A DNA stretch of 64,000 nucleotides, taken from NCBI GenBank assembly GCA_026874595.1, contig CM049314.1, positions 634,318 through 698,317 on the forward strand. Reading direction: 5' to 3'. How positions within the stretch are numbered: position 1 is the first letter of the stretch; each line of letters starts with the position of its first letter. This document shows, in pieces, positions 43,060 to 57,176 of the stretch. Below the pieces are notes generated by a model. The model worked only from the letters and a program-made list of their open reading frames with translations. It searched no databases and had not been told where the DNA came from. A program made the position numbers and the translations under genes. Origin of the DNA: Sipunculus nudus (Eukaryota > Annelida > Sipuncula > Golfingiida > Sipunculidae).

Positions 43060-46000
43060 ATGACAGGATTCTTTAATTATCTTGAAAACTCAGGTAGGCT
43101 GGAATCCCCCAATTTCAACGCAAAGTGCGGAATGCGGCTTGAAACACGAGAAAAGTTCCATATCGCATATACGAGTAGCGTCAAACCAAACACTTGCACT
43201 TCCACATCCCCCTAAAAACCCGAAACAATTCTCTTGATTATTTAATAATCTTGAAAACTCAGGTAGGCTGGAATCGCCCAATTTCAATGCGAAGTGCGGA
43301 ATGCGGCTTGAAACACGAGAAAAGTTCCGTTTCGCATATACGAGTAGCATCGAACCACACCCTGGCACTTCCGGGTCCCCCTGAAAACCCGAAACAATTC
43401 TCTTGATTCTTTAATTATCTTGAAAACTCAGGTAGGCTGGAATCTCCCAATTTCAATGCGAAGTGCGGAATGCAGCTTGAAACACGAGAAAAGTTCCATT
43501 TCGCATATACGAGTAGCGTCGAATCACACCCTGGCACTTCTAGGTCAAGCTGAAACCCCGAAACAATTCTCTTCATTATAAAATTATGTTAAAAACTAAG
43601 GTCGGCTTGAATCTTACAATTTCCGCGTGAAGCCGGGAATGCGGCTTGAGACGCGACAAAAGATGCATTTCGCATATACGAGTAGCGTTGAACCACACCC
43701 TGGCACTTCGGGGTCACACCGAAACCCTGAAACAATTCTCTTCATTATTAAATTATCTTGAAAACTCAGGTCGGCTGGAATCGCACAATTTCAACGCGAA
43801 GTGCGGAATGCGTCTTGAAACACGAGAAAAGTTCCGTTTCGCATATACGAGTAGCGTCGAACCACACCCTGGCACTTCCGGGTCGCCCTGAAAACCCGAA
43901 ACAGTTCTCTTGATTCTTTAATTATCTTGAAAACTCAGGTAGGCTGGAATCGCACAATTTCAATGCGAAGTGCGGAATGCGGCTTGAAACACGAGAAAAG
44001 TTCCATTTCGCATATATGAGTAGCGTCAAAACACACCCTGGCACTTCCGGGTCCCCCTGAAAACCCGAAACAGTTCTCTTGATTCTTTAATTATCTTGAA
44101 AACTCAGGTAGGCTGGAATCGCAAAATTTCAATGCGAAGTGCGGAATGCGGCTTGAAACACGAGAAAAGTTCCATTTCGCATATACGAGTAGCGTCGAAT
44201 CACACCCTGGCACTTCAAGGTGACGCCGAAACCCCGAAACAATTCTCTTCATTATAGAATTATGTTAAAAGCTCAGGTAGGCTGGAATCGCACAATTTCA
44301 ACGCGAAGTGCGGAATGTGGCTTGAAACAAGAGAAAAGTTCCGTTTCGCATATACGAGTAGCGTCAAACCACACCCTGGCACTTCCGGGTCCCCCTGAAA
44401 ACCCGAAACAATTCTCTTGATTATTTAATTATCTTGAAAACTCAGGTATAGGCTGGAATCGCACAAATTCAACGCGAAGTGTGGAATGCGGCTTGAAACA
44501 TGAGAAAAGTTCCGTTTTGCATATATGAGTAGCGTCGCAGCACACCCTGGCACTTCCGGGTCCCCCTGAAAACCCGAAACAATTCTCTTGATTCTTTAAT
44601 TATCTTGAAAACTCAGGTAGGCTGGAATCGCACAATTTCAACGAAAAGTGCGGAATGCAGCTTGAAACACAAGAAAAGTTCCGTTTCGCATATATGAGTA
44701 GCGTTGAACCACACCCTGGCACTTCAGGGTCCCCCTGAAAACCCGAAACAATTCTCTTGATTATTTAATTTTCTTGAAAACTCAGGTAGGCTGGAATCGC
44801 ACAAATTCAACGTGAAGTGCGGAATGCGGCTTGAAACACGAGAAAAGTTCCGTTTCGCATATACGAGTAGCGTCGAACCACACCCTGGCACTTCCGGGTC
44901 CCCCTGAAAACCCGAAACAATTCTCTTGATAATTTAATAATCTTGAAACCTCAGGTAGGCTGGAATCGCACAATTTCAACAGGAAGTGCGGAATATGGCT
45001 TGAAACACGAGAAAAGTTCCGTTTCGCATATACGAGTAGCGTCGAACCACACCCTGGCACTTCCGGGTCCCCCTGAAAACCCGAAACAATTCTCTTGATT
45101 ATTTAATTTTCTTGAAAACTCAGGTAGGCTGGAATCGCCCAATTTCAATGCGAAGTGCGGAATGCAGCTTGAAACACGAGAAAAGTTCCGTCTCGCATAT
45201 ACGAGTTGCGTTGAACCACACCCTGGCACTTCCGGGTCCCCCTGAAAACCCGAAACAATTCTCTTGAGTATTTAATTTTCTTGAAAACTCAGGTAAGCTG
45301 GAATCGCCCAATTTCAACGAGAAGTGCGGAATGCGGCTTGAAACACGAGAAAAGTTCCATTTCGCATATACCAGTAGAGTCAAATCTTACCCTGGCACTT
45401 TTAGGTCAAGCCGAAACCCCGAAACAATTCTCTTCATTATAAAATTATCTTAAAAACTAAGGTTGGCTGGAATCTTACAATTTCCACATGAAGCCGGGAA
45501 TGCGGCTTGAGATGCGACAAAAGATCCATTTCGCATATACAAGTAGCGTCGAACAACACCCTGGCACTTCCTGGTCACGCCGAAACCCCGAAACAATTCT
45601 CTTCATCATTAAATTATCTTGAAAACTCAGGTAAGCGGGAATCGCACAATTTCAATGCAAAATGCGGAATGCGGCTTGAAACACGAGAAAAGTTCCGTTT
45701 CGCATATACGAGTAGCGTTGAACCACACCCTGGCACTTCCGGGTCCCCCTGAAAACCCGAAACAATTCTCTTGATTATTTAATTTTCTTGAAAACTCAGG
45801 TAAGCTGGAATCGCCCAATTTCAAAGCGAAGTGTGGAATGCGGCTTGAAACACGAGAAAAGTTCCATTTCGCATATACGATTAGCGTCAAATCACACCCT
45901 GGCACTTCTAGGTCAAGCCGAAACCCCGAAACAATTCTGTTGATAATTTAATAATCTTGAAAACTCAGGTAGGCTGGAATCGCCTAATTTCAATGCGAAG

Positions 46001-49000
46001 TGCGGAATGCAGCTTGAAACACGAGAAAAGTTCCGTTTCGCATATACGCGTCGCGTTGAACCACACCCTGGCACTTCCGGGTCCCCCTGAAAACCCGAAA
46101 CAATTCTCTTGATTCTTTAATTATCTTGAAAATTCAGGAAAGCGCGAATCGCACAATTTCAACGCAAAGTGCGGAATGCGGCTTGAAACACGAGAAAAGT
46201 TCCATTTCGCATATAGGAGTAGAGTCAAATCTTACCCTGGCACTTTTAGGTCAAGCCGAAACCCCGAAACAATTCTCTTCATTATAAAATTATGTTAAAA
46301 ACTAAGGTTGGCTGGAATCTTACAATTTCCGCGTGAAGCCGGGAATGCGGCTTGAGACGCGACAAAAGATCCATTTCGCATATACAAGTAGCGTCGAACA
46401 ACACCCTGCCACTTCCGGGTCACGCCGAAACCCCGAAACAATTCTCTTCATCATTAAATTATCTTGAAAACTCAGGTAAGCAGGAATCGCACAATTTCAA
46501 TGCAAAGTGCGGAATGCGGCTTGAAACACGAGAAAAGTTCCGTTTCGCATATACGAGTAGCGTTGAACCACACCCTGGCACTTCCGGGTCCCCCTGAAAA
46601 CCCGAAACAATTCTCTTGATTATTTAATTTTCTTGAAAACTCAGGTAAGCTGGAATCGCCCAATTTCAAAGCGAAATGCAGAACGCGGCTTGAAACACGA
46701 GAAAAGTTCCATTTCGCATATACGAGTAGCGTCGAACCACACCCTGGCACTTTTAGGTCAAGCCGAAACCCCGAAACAATTCTCTTCATTATAAAATTAT
46801 GTTAAAAACTAAGGTCGGCTGGAATCTTACAATTTCCGCGTGAAGCCGGGAATGCGGCTTGAGACGCGACAAAAGATCCATTGTGCATATACGAGTAGCG
46901 TTGAACCACACCCTGGCACTTCGGGGTCACGCCGAAACCCCTAAACAATTCTCTTTATTATTAAATTATCTTGAAAACTCAGGTAGGCTGGAATCACAAA
47001 ATTTCAACGCGAAGTGCGGAATGCAGCTTGAAACACGAGAAAAGTTCCCTTTCGCATATACGAGTAGCGTCACCCAAACCCTGGCACTTCCGGGTCCCAC
47101 TGAAAACCCGAAACAATTCTCTTGATTCTTTAATTATCTTGAAAACTCAGGTAAGCGCGAATCACACAATTTCAACGCAAAGTGCGGAATGCGGCTTGAA
47201 ACACGAGAAAAGTTCCGTTTCGCATATACGAGTAGCGTTGAACCACACCCTGGCACTTCCGGGTCCCCCTGAAAACCCGAAACAATTCTCTTGATTATTT
47301 AATTTTCTTGAAAACTCAGGTAGGCTGGAATCGCCCAATTTCAATGCGAAGTGCGGAATGCAGCTTGAAACACGAGAAAAGTTCCGTTTCGCATATACGA
47401 GTCGCGTTGAACCACACCCTGGCACTTCCGGGTCCCCCTGAAAACCCGAAACAATTCTCTTGATTCTTTAATTATCTTGAAAACTCAGGAAAGCGCGAAT
47501 CGCACAATTTCAACGCAAAGTGCGGAATGGGACTTGAAACAAGAGAAAAGTTCCGTTTCGCATATCCGAGTAGCGTCAAACCACACCCTGGCACTTCCGG
47601 GTCCCCCTGAAAACCCGAAACAATTCTCTTGATTATTTAATTTTCTTGAAAACTCAGGTAGGCTGGAATCGCCCAATTTCAATGCGAAGTGCGGAATGCA
47701 GCTTGAAACACGAGAAAAGTTCCGTTTCGCATATACGAGTCGCGTTGAACCACACCCTGGGACTTCCAGGTCCCCCTGAAAACCCGAAACAATTCTCTTG
47801 ATTCTTTAATTATCTTGAAAATTCAGGAAAGCGCGAATCGCACAATTTCAACGCAAAGTGCGGAATGCGGCTTGAAACACGAGAAAAGTTCCATTTCGCA
47901 TATACCAGTAGAGTCAAATCTTACCCTGGCACTTTTAGGTCAAGCCGAAACCCCGAAACAATTCTCTTCATTATAAAATTATGTTAAAAACTAAGGTTGG
48001 CTGGAATCTTACAATTTCCGCGTGAAGCCGGGAATGCGGCTTGAGACGCGACAAAAGATCCATTTCGCATATACAAGTAGCGTCGAACAACACCCTGGCA
48101 CTTCCGGGTCACGCCGAAACCCCGAAACAATTCTCTTCATCATTAAATTATCTTGAAAACTCAGGTAAGCGGGAATCGCACAATTTCAATGCAAAGTGCG
48201 GAATGCGGCTTGAAACACGAGAAAAGTTCCATTTCGCATATACGAGTAGCGTTGAACCACACCCTGGCACTTCCGGGTCCCACTGAAAACCCGAAACAAT
48301 TCTCTTGATTATTTAATTTTCTTGAAAACTCAGGTAAGCTGGAATCGCCCAATTTCAAAGCGAGGTGCAGAATGCGGCTTGAAACACGAGAAAAGTTCCA
48401 TTTCGCATATACGATTAGCGTCAAAACACACCCTGGCACTTTTAGGTCAAGCCGAAACCCCGAAACAATTCTCTTCATTATAAAATTATGTTAAAAACTC
48501 AGGTAGGCTGGAATCACAAAATTTCAACGCGAAGTGCGGAATGCAGCTTGAAACACGAGAAAAGTTCCCTTTCGCATATACGAGTAGCGTCACCCAAACC
48601 CTGGCACTTCCGGGTCCCACTGAAAACCCGAAACAATTCTCTTGATTCTTTAATTATCTTGAAAACTCAGGTAGGCTGGAATCGCACTATTTCAATGTGA
48701 AGTGCGGAATGCAGCTTGAAACACGAGAAAAGTTCCATTTCGCATATACAAGTAGCGTCGAACCACACCCTGGCACTTCCGGGTCCCCCTGAAAACCCGA
48801 AACAATTCTCTTGATTCTTTAATTATCTTGAAAACTCAGGTAAGCGCGAATCACACAATTTCAACGCGAAGTGTGGAATGCGGCTTGAAACACGAGAAAA
48901 GTTCCATTTCGCATATACGAGTAGCGTCAAATCACACCCTGGCAATTCTAGGTCAAGCCGAAACTCCGAAACAATTCTCTTCATTATAAAATTATGTTAA

Positions 49001-52000
49001 AAACTAAGGTTGGCTGGAATCACAAAATTTCAACGCGAAGTGCGGAATGCAGCTTGAAACACGAGAAAAGTTCCCTTTCGCATATACGAGTAGCGTCACC
49101 CAAACCCTGGCACTTCCGGGTCACCCTGAAAACCCGAAACAATTCTCTTCATTATTAAATTATCTTGAAAACTCAGGTTGGCTGGAATCGCACAATTTCA
49201 ACGCAAAATGCGGCTTGAAACATGAGAAAAGTTCCGTTTCGCATATACTAGTAGCGTCAAACCACACCCTTGCACTTCCGGGTCCCGCTGAAAACCCGAA
49301 ACAATTCTCTTGATTATTTAATTATCTTGAAAACTCAGGTAAGCGGGAATCCCACAATTTCAACGCGAAGTGCCGAATGAGGCTTGAAACACGACAAAAG
49401 ATCCATTTTGCATATACGAGTAGCGTCAAACCACCCCCTGGCACTTCCGGGTCACCCTGAAAACCCGAAACAATTCTCTTGATTCTTTAATTATCTTGAA
49501 AACTCAGGTAGGCTGGAATCGCACAAATTCAACGCAAAATGCGGAATGCGGCTTGAAACATGAGAAAAGTTCCGTTTCGCATATATGAGTAGCCTGGAAC
49601 CACACCCTGGCACTTCCGGGTCCCCCTGAAAACCCGAAACAATTCTCTTGATTCTTTAATTATCTTGAAAACTCAGGTAAGCGCGAATCACACAATTTCA
49701 ACGCAAAGTGCGGAATGCGGCTTGAAACACGAGAAAAGTTCCGTTTCGCATATATGAGTAGCGTCGAACCACACCCTGGCACTTCTGGGTCCCCCTGAAA
49801 ACCCGAAACAATTCTCTTGATTATTTAATTTTCTTGAAAACTCAGGTAAGCTGGAATCGCCCAATTTCAAAGCGAAGTGCGGAATGCGGCTTGAAACATG
49901 AGAAAAGTTCCATTTCGCATATACGATTAGCGTCAAATCACACCCTGGCACTTCTAGGTCAAGCCGAAACCCCGAAACAATTCTCTTCATTATAAAATTA
50001 TGTTAAAAACTAAGGTCGGCTGGAATCGCAAAATTTCAACACGAAGTGCGGAATGCGGCTTGAAACACGAGAAAAGTTCCCTTTCGCATATACGAGTAGC
50101 GTCGAACCACACCCTGGCACTTCCGGGTCCCACTGAAAACCCGAAACAATTCTCTTGTTTCTTTAATTATCTTGAAAACTCAGGTAAGCGGGAATATCAC
50201 AATTTCAACACGAAGTGCGGAATGAGGCTTGAAACACGACAAAAGATCCATTTTGCATATACGAGTAGCGTCGAACCACCCCCTGGCACTTCCGGGTCAC
50301 CCTGAAACCCGAAACAATTCTCTTGATTCTTTAATTATCTTGAAAACTCAGGTAGGCTGGAATAGCACAAATTCAACGCAAAATGCGGAATGCGGCTTGA
50401 AACATGAGAAAAGTTCCGTTTTGCATATATGAGTAGCGTCGAACCACACCCTGGCACTTCCGGGTCCCTCTGAAAACCCGAAACAATTCTCTTGATTCTT
50501 TAATTATCTTGAAAACTCAGGTAAGCGCGAATCACACAATTTCAACGCAAAGTGCAGAATGCGGCTTGAAACACAAGAAAAGTTCCGTGTCGCATATACG
50601 AGTAGCTTTGAACCACACCCTGGCACTTCCGGGTCACCCTGAAACCCGAAACAATTCTCTTGATTATTTAATTTTCTTGAAAACTCAGGTAAGCTGGAAT
50701 CGCCCAATTTCAAAGCGAAGTGCGGAATGCGGCTTGAAACATGAGAAAAGTTCCATTTCGCATATACGATTAGCGTCAAATCACACCCTGGCACTTCTAG
50801 GTCAAGCCGAAACCCCGAAACAATTCTCTTCATTATAAAATTATGTTAAAAACTAAGGTCGGCTGGAATCGCAAAATTTCAACACGAAGTGTGGAATGCG
50901 GCTTGAAACACGAGAAAAGTTCCCTTTCGCATATACGAGTAGCGTCGAACCACACCCTGGCACTTCCAGGTCCCACTGAAAACCCGAAACAATTCTCTTG
51001 ATTATTTAATTATCTTGAAAACTCAGGTAAGCGGGAATCCCACAATTTCAACGCGAAGTGCGGAATGAGGCTTGAAACACGACAAAAGATCCATTTTGCA
51101 TATACGTGTAGCGTCGAACCACCCCCTGGCACTTCCGGGTCACCCTGAAACCCGAAACAATTCTCTTGATTCTTTAATTATCTTGAAAACTCAGGTAGGC
51201 TGGAATAGCACAAATTCAACTCAAAATGCGGAATGCGGCTTGAAACATGAGAAAAGTTCCGTTTTGCATATATGAGTAGCGTTGAACCACACCCTGGCAC
51301 TTCCGGGTCCCTCTGAAAACCCGAAACAATTCTCTTGATATTTTAATTATCTTGAAAACTCAGGTAAGCGCGAATCACACAATTTCAACGCAAAGTGCGG
51401 AATGCGGCTTGAAACACGAGAAAAGTTCCGTTTCGCATATACGAGTAGCGTTGAACCACACCCTCGCACTTCCGGGTCCCCCTGAAAACCCGAAACAATT
51501 CTCTTGATTATTTAATTTTCTTGAAAACTCAGGTAGGCTGGAATCGCCCAATTTCAAAGCAAAGTGCGGAATGCGGCTTGAAACACGAGAAAAGTTCCAT
51601 TTCGCATATACGAGTAGCGTCAAATCACACCCTGGCACTTCTAGGTCAAGCCGAAACTCCGAAACAATTCTCTTCATTATAAGATTATGTTAAAAACTAA
51701 GTTTGGCTGGAATCTTACAATTTCCGCGTGAAGCCGGGAATGCGGCTTGAGACGCAACAAAAGATCCATTTCGCATATACGAGTAGCGTCGAACCACACC
51801 CTGGCACTTTTGGGTCACGCCGAAACCCCGAAACAATTCTCTTCATTATTAAATTATCTTGAAAACTCAGGTAGGCTGGAATCGCACAATTTCAATGTGA
51901 AGTGCGGAATGCAGCTTGAAACACGAGGAAAGTTCCATTTCGCATATACGAGTAGCGTCAAACCACACCCTGGCACTTCCGGGTCCCCCTGAAAACCCGA

Positions 52001-55000
52001 AACAATTCTCTTGATTATTTAATTATCTTGAAAACTCAGGTAAGCGGGAATCCCACAATTTCAACGCGAAGTGCCGAATGAGGCTTGAAACACGACAAAA
52101 GATCCATTTTGCATATACGAGTAGCGTCAAACCACCCCCTGGCACTTCCGGGTCACCCTGAAAACCCGAAACAATTCTCTTGATTCTTTAATTATCTTGA
52201 AAACTCAGGTAGGCTGGAATCGCACAAATTCAACGCAAAATGCGGAATGCGGCTTGAAACATGAGAAAAGTTCCGTTTCGCATATATGAGTAGCGTGGAA
52301 CCACACCCTGGCACTTCCGGGTCCCCCTGAAAACCCGAAACAATTCTCTTGATTCTTTAATTATCTTGAAAACTCAGGTAAGCGCGAATCACACAATTTC
52401 AACGCAAAGTGCGGAATGCGGCTTGAAACACGAGAAAAGTTCCGTTTCGCATATATGAGTAGCGTCGAACCACACCCTGGCACTTCTGGGTCCCCCTGAA
52501 AACCCGAAACAATTCTCTTGATTATTTAATTTTCTTGAAAACTCAGGTAAGCTGGAATCGCCCAATTTCAAAGCGAAGTGCGGAATGCGGCTTGAAACAT
52601 GAGAAAAGTTCCATTTCGCATATACGATTAGCGTCAAATCACACCCTGGCACTTCTAGGTCAAGCCGAAACCCCGAAACAATTCTCTTCATTATAAAATT
52701 ATGTTAAAAACTAAGGTCGGCTGGAATCGCAAAATTTCAACACGAAGTGCGGAATGCGGCTTGAAACACGAGAAAAGTTCCCTTTCGCATATACGAGTAG
52801 CGTCGAACCACACCCTGGCACTTCCGGGTCCCACTGAAAACCCGAAACAATTCTCTTGATTCTTTAATTATCTTGAAAACTCAGGTAAGCGGGAATATCA
52901 CAATTTCAACGCGAAGTGCGGAATGAGGCTTGAAACACGACAAAAGATCCATTTTGCATATACGAGTAGTGTCGAACCACCCCCTGGCACTTCCGGGTCA
53001 CCCTGAAACCCGAAACAATTCTCTTGATTCTTTAATTATCTTGAAAACTCAGGTAGGCTGGAATAGCACAAATTCAACGCAAAATGCGGAATGCGGCTTG
53101 AAACATGAGAAAAGTTCCGTTTTGCATATATGAGTAGCGTCGAACCACACCCTGGCACTTCCGGGTCCCTCTGAAAACCCGAAACAATTCTCTTGATTCT
53201 TTAATTATCTTGAAAACTCAGGTAAGCGCGAATCACACAATTTCAACGCAAAGTGCAGAATGCGGCTTGAAACACAAGAAAAGTTCCGTGTCGCATGTAC
53301 GAGTAGCTTTGAACCACACCCTGGCACTTCCGGGTCACCCTGAAACCCGAAACAATTCTCTTGATTATTTAATTTTCTTGAAAACTCAGGTAAGCTGGAA
53401 TCGCCCAATTTCAAAGCGAAGTGCGGAATGCGGCTTGAAACATGAGAAAAGTTCCATTTCGCATATACGATTAGCGTCAAATCACACCCTGGCACTTCTA
53501 GGTCAAGCCGAAACCCCGAAACAATTCTCTTCATTATAAAATTATGTTAAAAACTAAGGTCGGCTGGAATCGCAAAATTTCAACACGAAGTGTGGAATGC
53601 GGCTTGAAACACGAGAAAAGTTCCCTTTCGCATATACGAGTAGCGTCGAACCACACCCTGGCACTTCCGGGTCCCTCTGAAAACCCGAAACAATTCTCTT
53701 GATTCTTTAATTATCTTGAAAACTCAGGTAAGCGCGAATCACACAATTTCAACGCAAAGTGCAGAATGCGGCTTGAAACACAAGAAAAGTTCCGTGTCGC
53801 ATGTACGAGTAGCTTTGAACCACACCCTGGCACTTCCGGGTCACCCTGAAACCCGAAACAATTCTCTTGATTATTTAATTTTCTTGAAAACTCAGGTAAG
53901 CTGGAATCGCCCAATTTCAAAGCGAAGTGCGGAATGCGGCTTGAAACATGAGAAAAGTTCCATTTCGCATATACGATTAGCGTCAAATCACACCCTGGCA
54001 CTTCTAGGTCAAGCCGAAACCCCGAAACAATTCTCTTCATTATAAAATTATGTTAAAAACTAAGGTCGGCTGGAATCGCAAAATTTCAACACGAAGTGCG
54101 GAATGCGGCTTGAAACACGAGAAAAGTTCCCTTTCGCATATACGAGTAGCGTCGAACCACACCCTGGCACTTCCGGGTCCCACTGAAAACCCGAAACAAT
54201 TCTCTTGATTATTTAATTATCTTGAAAACTCAGGTAACCGGGAATCCCACAATTTCAACGCGAAGTGCGGAATGAGGCTTGAAACACGACAAAAGATCCA
54301 TTTTGCATATACGAGTAGCGTCCAACCACCCCCTGGCACTTCCGGGTCACCCTGAAACCCGAAACAATTCTCTTGATTCTTTAATTATCTTGAAAACTCA
54401 GGTAGGCTGGAATCGCCCAATTTCAAAGCAAAGTGCGGAATGTGGCTTGAAACACGAGAAAAGTTCCATTTCGCATATACGAGTAGCGTCAAATCACACC
54501 CTGGCACTTCTAGGTCAAGCCGAAACTCCGAAACAATTCTCTTCATTATAAGATTATGTTAAAAACTAAGTTTGGCTGGAATCTTACAATTTCCGCGTGA
54601 AGCCGGGAATGCGGCTTGAGACGCAACAAAAGATCCATTTCGCATATACGAGTAGCGTCGAACCACACCCTGGCACTTTTGGGTCACGCCGAAACCCCGA
54701 AACAATTCTCTTCATTATTAAATTATCTTGAAAACTCAGGTAGGCTGGAATCGCACAATTTCAACGTGAAGTGCGGAATGCAGCTTGAAACACGAGGAAA
54801 GTTCCATTTCGCATATACGAGTAGCGTCAAACCACACCCTGGCACTTCCGGGTCCCCCTGAAAACCCGAAACAATTCTCTTGATTATTTAATTATCTTGA
54901 AAACTCAGGTAAGCGGGAATCCCACAATTTCAACGCGAAGTGCCGAATGAGGCTTGAAACACGACAAAAGATCCATTTTGCATATACGAGTAGCGTCGAA

Positions 55001-55720
55001 CCACCCCCTGGCACTTCTGGGTCACCCTGAAAACCCGAAACAATTCTCTTGATTCTTTAATTATCTTGAAAACTCAGGTAGGCTGGAATCGCACAAATTC
55101 AACGCAAAATGCGGAATGCGGCTTGAAACACAGGAAAAGGTCCGTTTCGCATATAAGAGTAGCGTGGAACCACACCCTGGCACTTCCAGGTCCCCCTGAA
55201 AACCCGAAACAATTCTCTTGATTATTTAATTTTCTTGAAAACTCAGGTATACTGGAATCGCCCAATTTCAACGCGAAGTGCGGAATGCGGCTTGAAACAC
55301 GAGAAAAGTTCCATTTCGCATATACCAGTAGCATCAAATCACACCCTGGCACTTCTAGGTCAAGCCGAAACTCCGAAACAATTCTCTTCATTATAAAATT
55401 ATGTTAAAAACTAAGGTTGGCTGGAATCTTACAATTTCCGCGTGAAGCCGGGAATGCGGCTTGAGACGCGACAAAAGATCCATTTCGCATATACGAGTAG
55501 CGTCGAACCACACCCTGGCACTTCCGGGTCACGCCGAAACCCCGAAACAATTCTCTTGATTCTTTAATTATCTTGAAAACTCAGGTAGGCTGGAAATGTA
55601 CAATTTCAACGGGAAGTGCGGAATGCAGCATGAAACACGATAAAAGTTCCATTTCGCATATACGAGTAGCGTCAAACCACACCCTGGCACTCCGGGTCCC
55701 CCTGAAAACCCGAAACACTG
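43060..55720 (+). repeat. 169-bp satellite array, about 75 units
   Basis: Landmark GCTGGAATC recurs every 169 bp, all in one orientation. Each unit has GAAGTGCGGAATGCGGCTTG, TTTCGCATATACGAGTAGCG, CACACCCTGGCACTTCCGGG and TTATCTTGAAAACTCAGGTA. Two subfamilies alternate irregularly: the common one, and a rarer one with CTTACAATTTCCGCGTGAAG, GAGACGCGACAAAAGATCCA and AAATTATGTTAAAAACTAAG (near 43,603, 45,464, 46,309, 46,816, 48,000, 51,710, 54,578 and 55,420). As 169 is not a multiple of 3, ORFs break at each unit, and the 80-109 codon frames seen are not genes. The unit length is close to one nucleosome, as for many centromeric satellites. Confidence 0.98.
49300..54166 (+). repeat. Nested higher-order duplications in the 169-bp array
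   Basis: About 1.66 kb at 49,300-50,960 recurs at 52,001-53,661 with an offset of 2,701 bp (16 units). Inside it, 53,205-53,660 recurs at 53,711-54,166 (offset 506 bp, 3 units). A further pair, 51,520-52,200 and 54,389-55,070, has an offset of 2,869 bp (17 units). The copies share private variants, for example GAAACACAAGAAAAGTTCCG followed by TGTCGCAT, indicating unequal exchange or block conversion. Confidence 0.9.
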
Positions 55721-55734
55721 CAAATGACTTTCTA

Positions 55735-56350
55735 GCCTGATTAAGACCCTAAATATTACATAGAGGCCATTGTATTTGGAGCCAAAAGCCTATGGCTCTA
55801 CTCCTATTACTTTAGAATCCAGCCTGCAATGAAATTCAAAATTTCACCCCTACTGCTGAAATCTGATACTACTGCACATTGCTTTTTTCAAACCATTTCA
55901 AAACTATTGGTCACAGCGACTCCATTCTGGTGCCAAAAGGTCAGGTTTACACCCAATATACACCAGGTACAACAATTTTAGCCTACTCCCAAGAGAACTG
56001 GTTTCTCAACCAGCAAAGTTTGCAAAACAACACCCTCTGTCATATGGACACTGAAAATGACCTCCAAGACTGATTCAGACAACCCATATCACACAGAGGC
56101 CCTTGTAATTGACATTTTTAGAAAGCTCTGGGCAAGACAAAACTGGAACAAAAAGCATTTGGCTCAACTCCTATTACTTTAGAATCCAGCCTGCAATGAA
56201 ATTCAAAATATCACCCCTACTGTTGAAATCTCATACTAGTGCACATTGCTTTTTTCAAACCATTTCAAAACAATTGGTCACAACGACCCCATTCCTGGGC
56301 CAAAAGGTCAGGTTTACACCCATTCTACACCCGTGTTCAAATACTGAGAA
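55735..56350 (+). repeat. ~360-bp direct duplication
   Basis: GGCTCTACTCCTATTACTTT or its variant, AGAATCCAGCCTGCAATGAA, CACATTGCTTTTTTCAAACC and GGTCAGGTTTACACCCA appear in both halves with moderate divergence. It ends the satellite array abruptly after a truncated 169-bp unit. The frames at 55,879 and 56,109 are read from the repeats and are not supported as genes. Confidence 0.85.
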
Positions 56351-56399
56351 AAGTAAAGTGATTTCATTGATTGGCACATTTTATTCCATACATAATAAC

Positions 56400-56489
56400 T
56401 TTAAGTTTAGGACCATAACACTACTCTAGGGGGCGCCACGTCCTAGATTCAAACATTCATACATGTACACATATATACACACGAGGTCT
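56400..56489 (+). repeat. TTTAGGACCATAACA and GGCGCCACGTCCTAGA module
   Basis: One TTTAGGACCATAACAC unit is followed by GGGGGCGCCACGTCCTAGAT, the inverted form of the 62-bp repeat at 478-660. Confidence 0.8.
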
Positions 56490-57060
56490 TGTTATAAATT
56501 AAGCCTGCAGAGGTGCCACTTTCTGTTCATGTGCATAAAGCTTTGTCATTTTTCAAATTTCAACCTTAAAACTCAGGATATTTGTAAAAGTCATTAAAAC
56601 TGATATTTTGGAAAAGAAAAAAAAATATTTACCTTAAAATTTTTCGATAAAATTGAGTTTAAAAATTAAGGACCGAAATTACAAAATTCAACTTAAGGCT
56701 AACCATGACTGATTTTAAGCGTTAAAAAACCCAGTAAAAACGCAGAAAACGTCATTTATTTGGTGAACTGTCCTCTGCTATCAGTTTTTATCACCGTCTG
56801 GAAAGCAAAAATAGAAAATTTAAAGTTGAATAAAAAAAAATAAACATTTAAAATTTTTCATTTTTAAATTTGAAATTTACTCATAAATTATGCAAAACGC
56901 ATATTTTGTTTGTTTTCTTTTCCAAATACAAACAGGAATGCGATTACAGAACTAACCCAGGACAAAAATTGATTTTTCCAAGTTTATTCGAAAAGTTATT
57001 AGCATAATTTTAAATTTTAAGAAATTTTAATTTTTAATGACTTTAAGTTCTAATCGTGAT
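56490..57060 (+). repeat. ~550-bp segment duplicated at 59,230-59,780
   Basis: Shared ordered phrases include GAGGTG.CACTTT, AAACTCAGGATATTTGTAAA, CTAACCATGACTGATTTTAA and GCAAAACGCATATTTTGTTT. No coding potential; very A/T rich. Confidence 0.9.
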
Positions 57061-57176
57061 ATGATATGAATGTATTAGCGTTTCTACTTTCGACAGTTCG
57101 TTAAAACAAACTCTATTTCAGTTATTTTGAGTGTTTGTATACTTTTATTATCGTTTCTCTGTTTTTTAATGACTTT

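Noticed and set aside
43090-55391. Numerous 80-109 codon frames repeated through 43-55 kb
   Set aside because: Translations of a 169-bp satellite whose length is not a multiple of three. Frames on both strands overlap and stop at fixed monomer positions.
43060-55720. CRISPR-like array
   Set aside because: Units are contiguous head-to-tail with no unique spacers, and the sequence is eukaryotic satellite.
43060-55720. CENP-B box in the 169-bp satellite
   Set aside because: TTTCGCATATACGAGT and CCCGAAACAATTC were compared with the box pattern by eye and fail at required positions.
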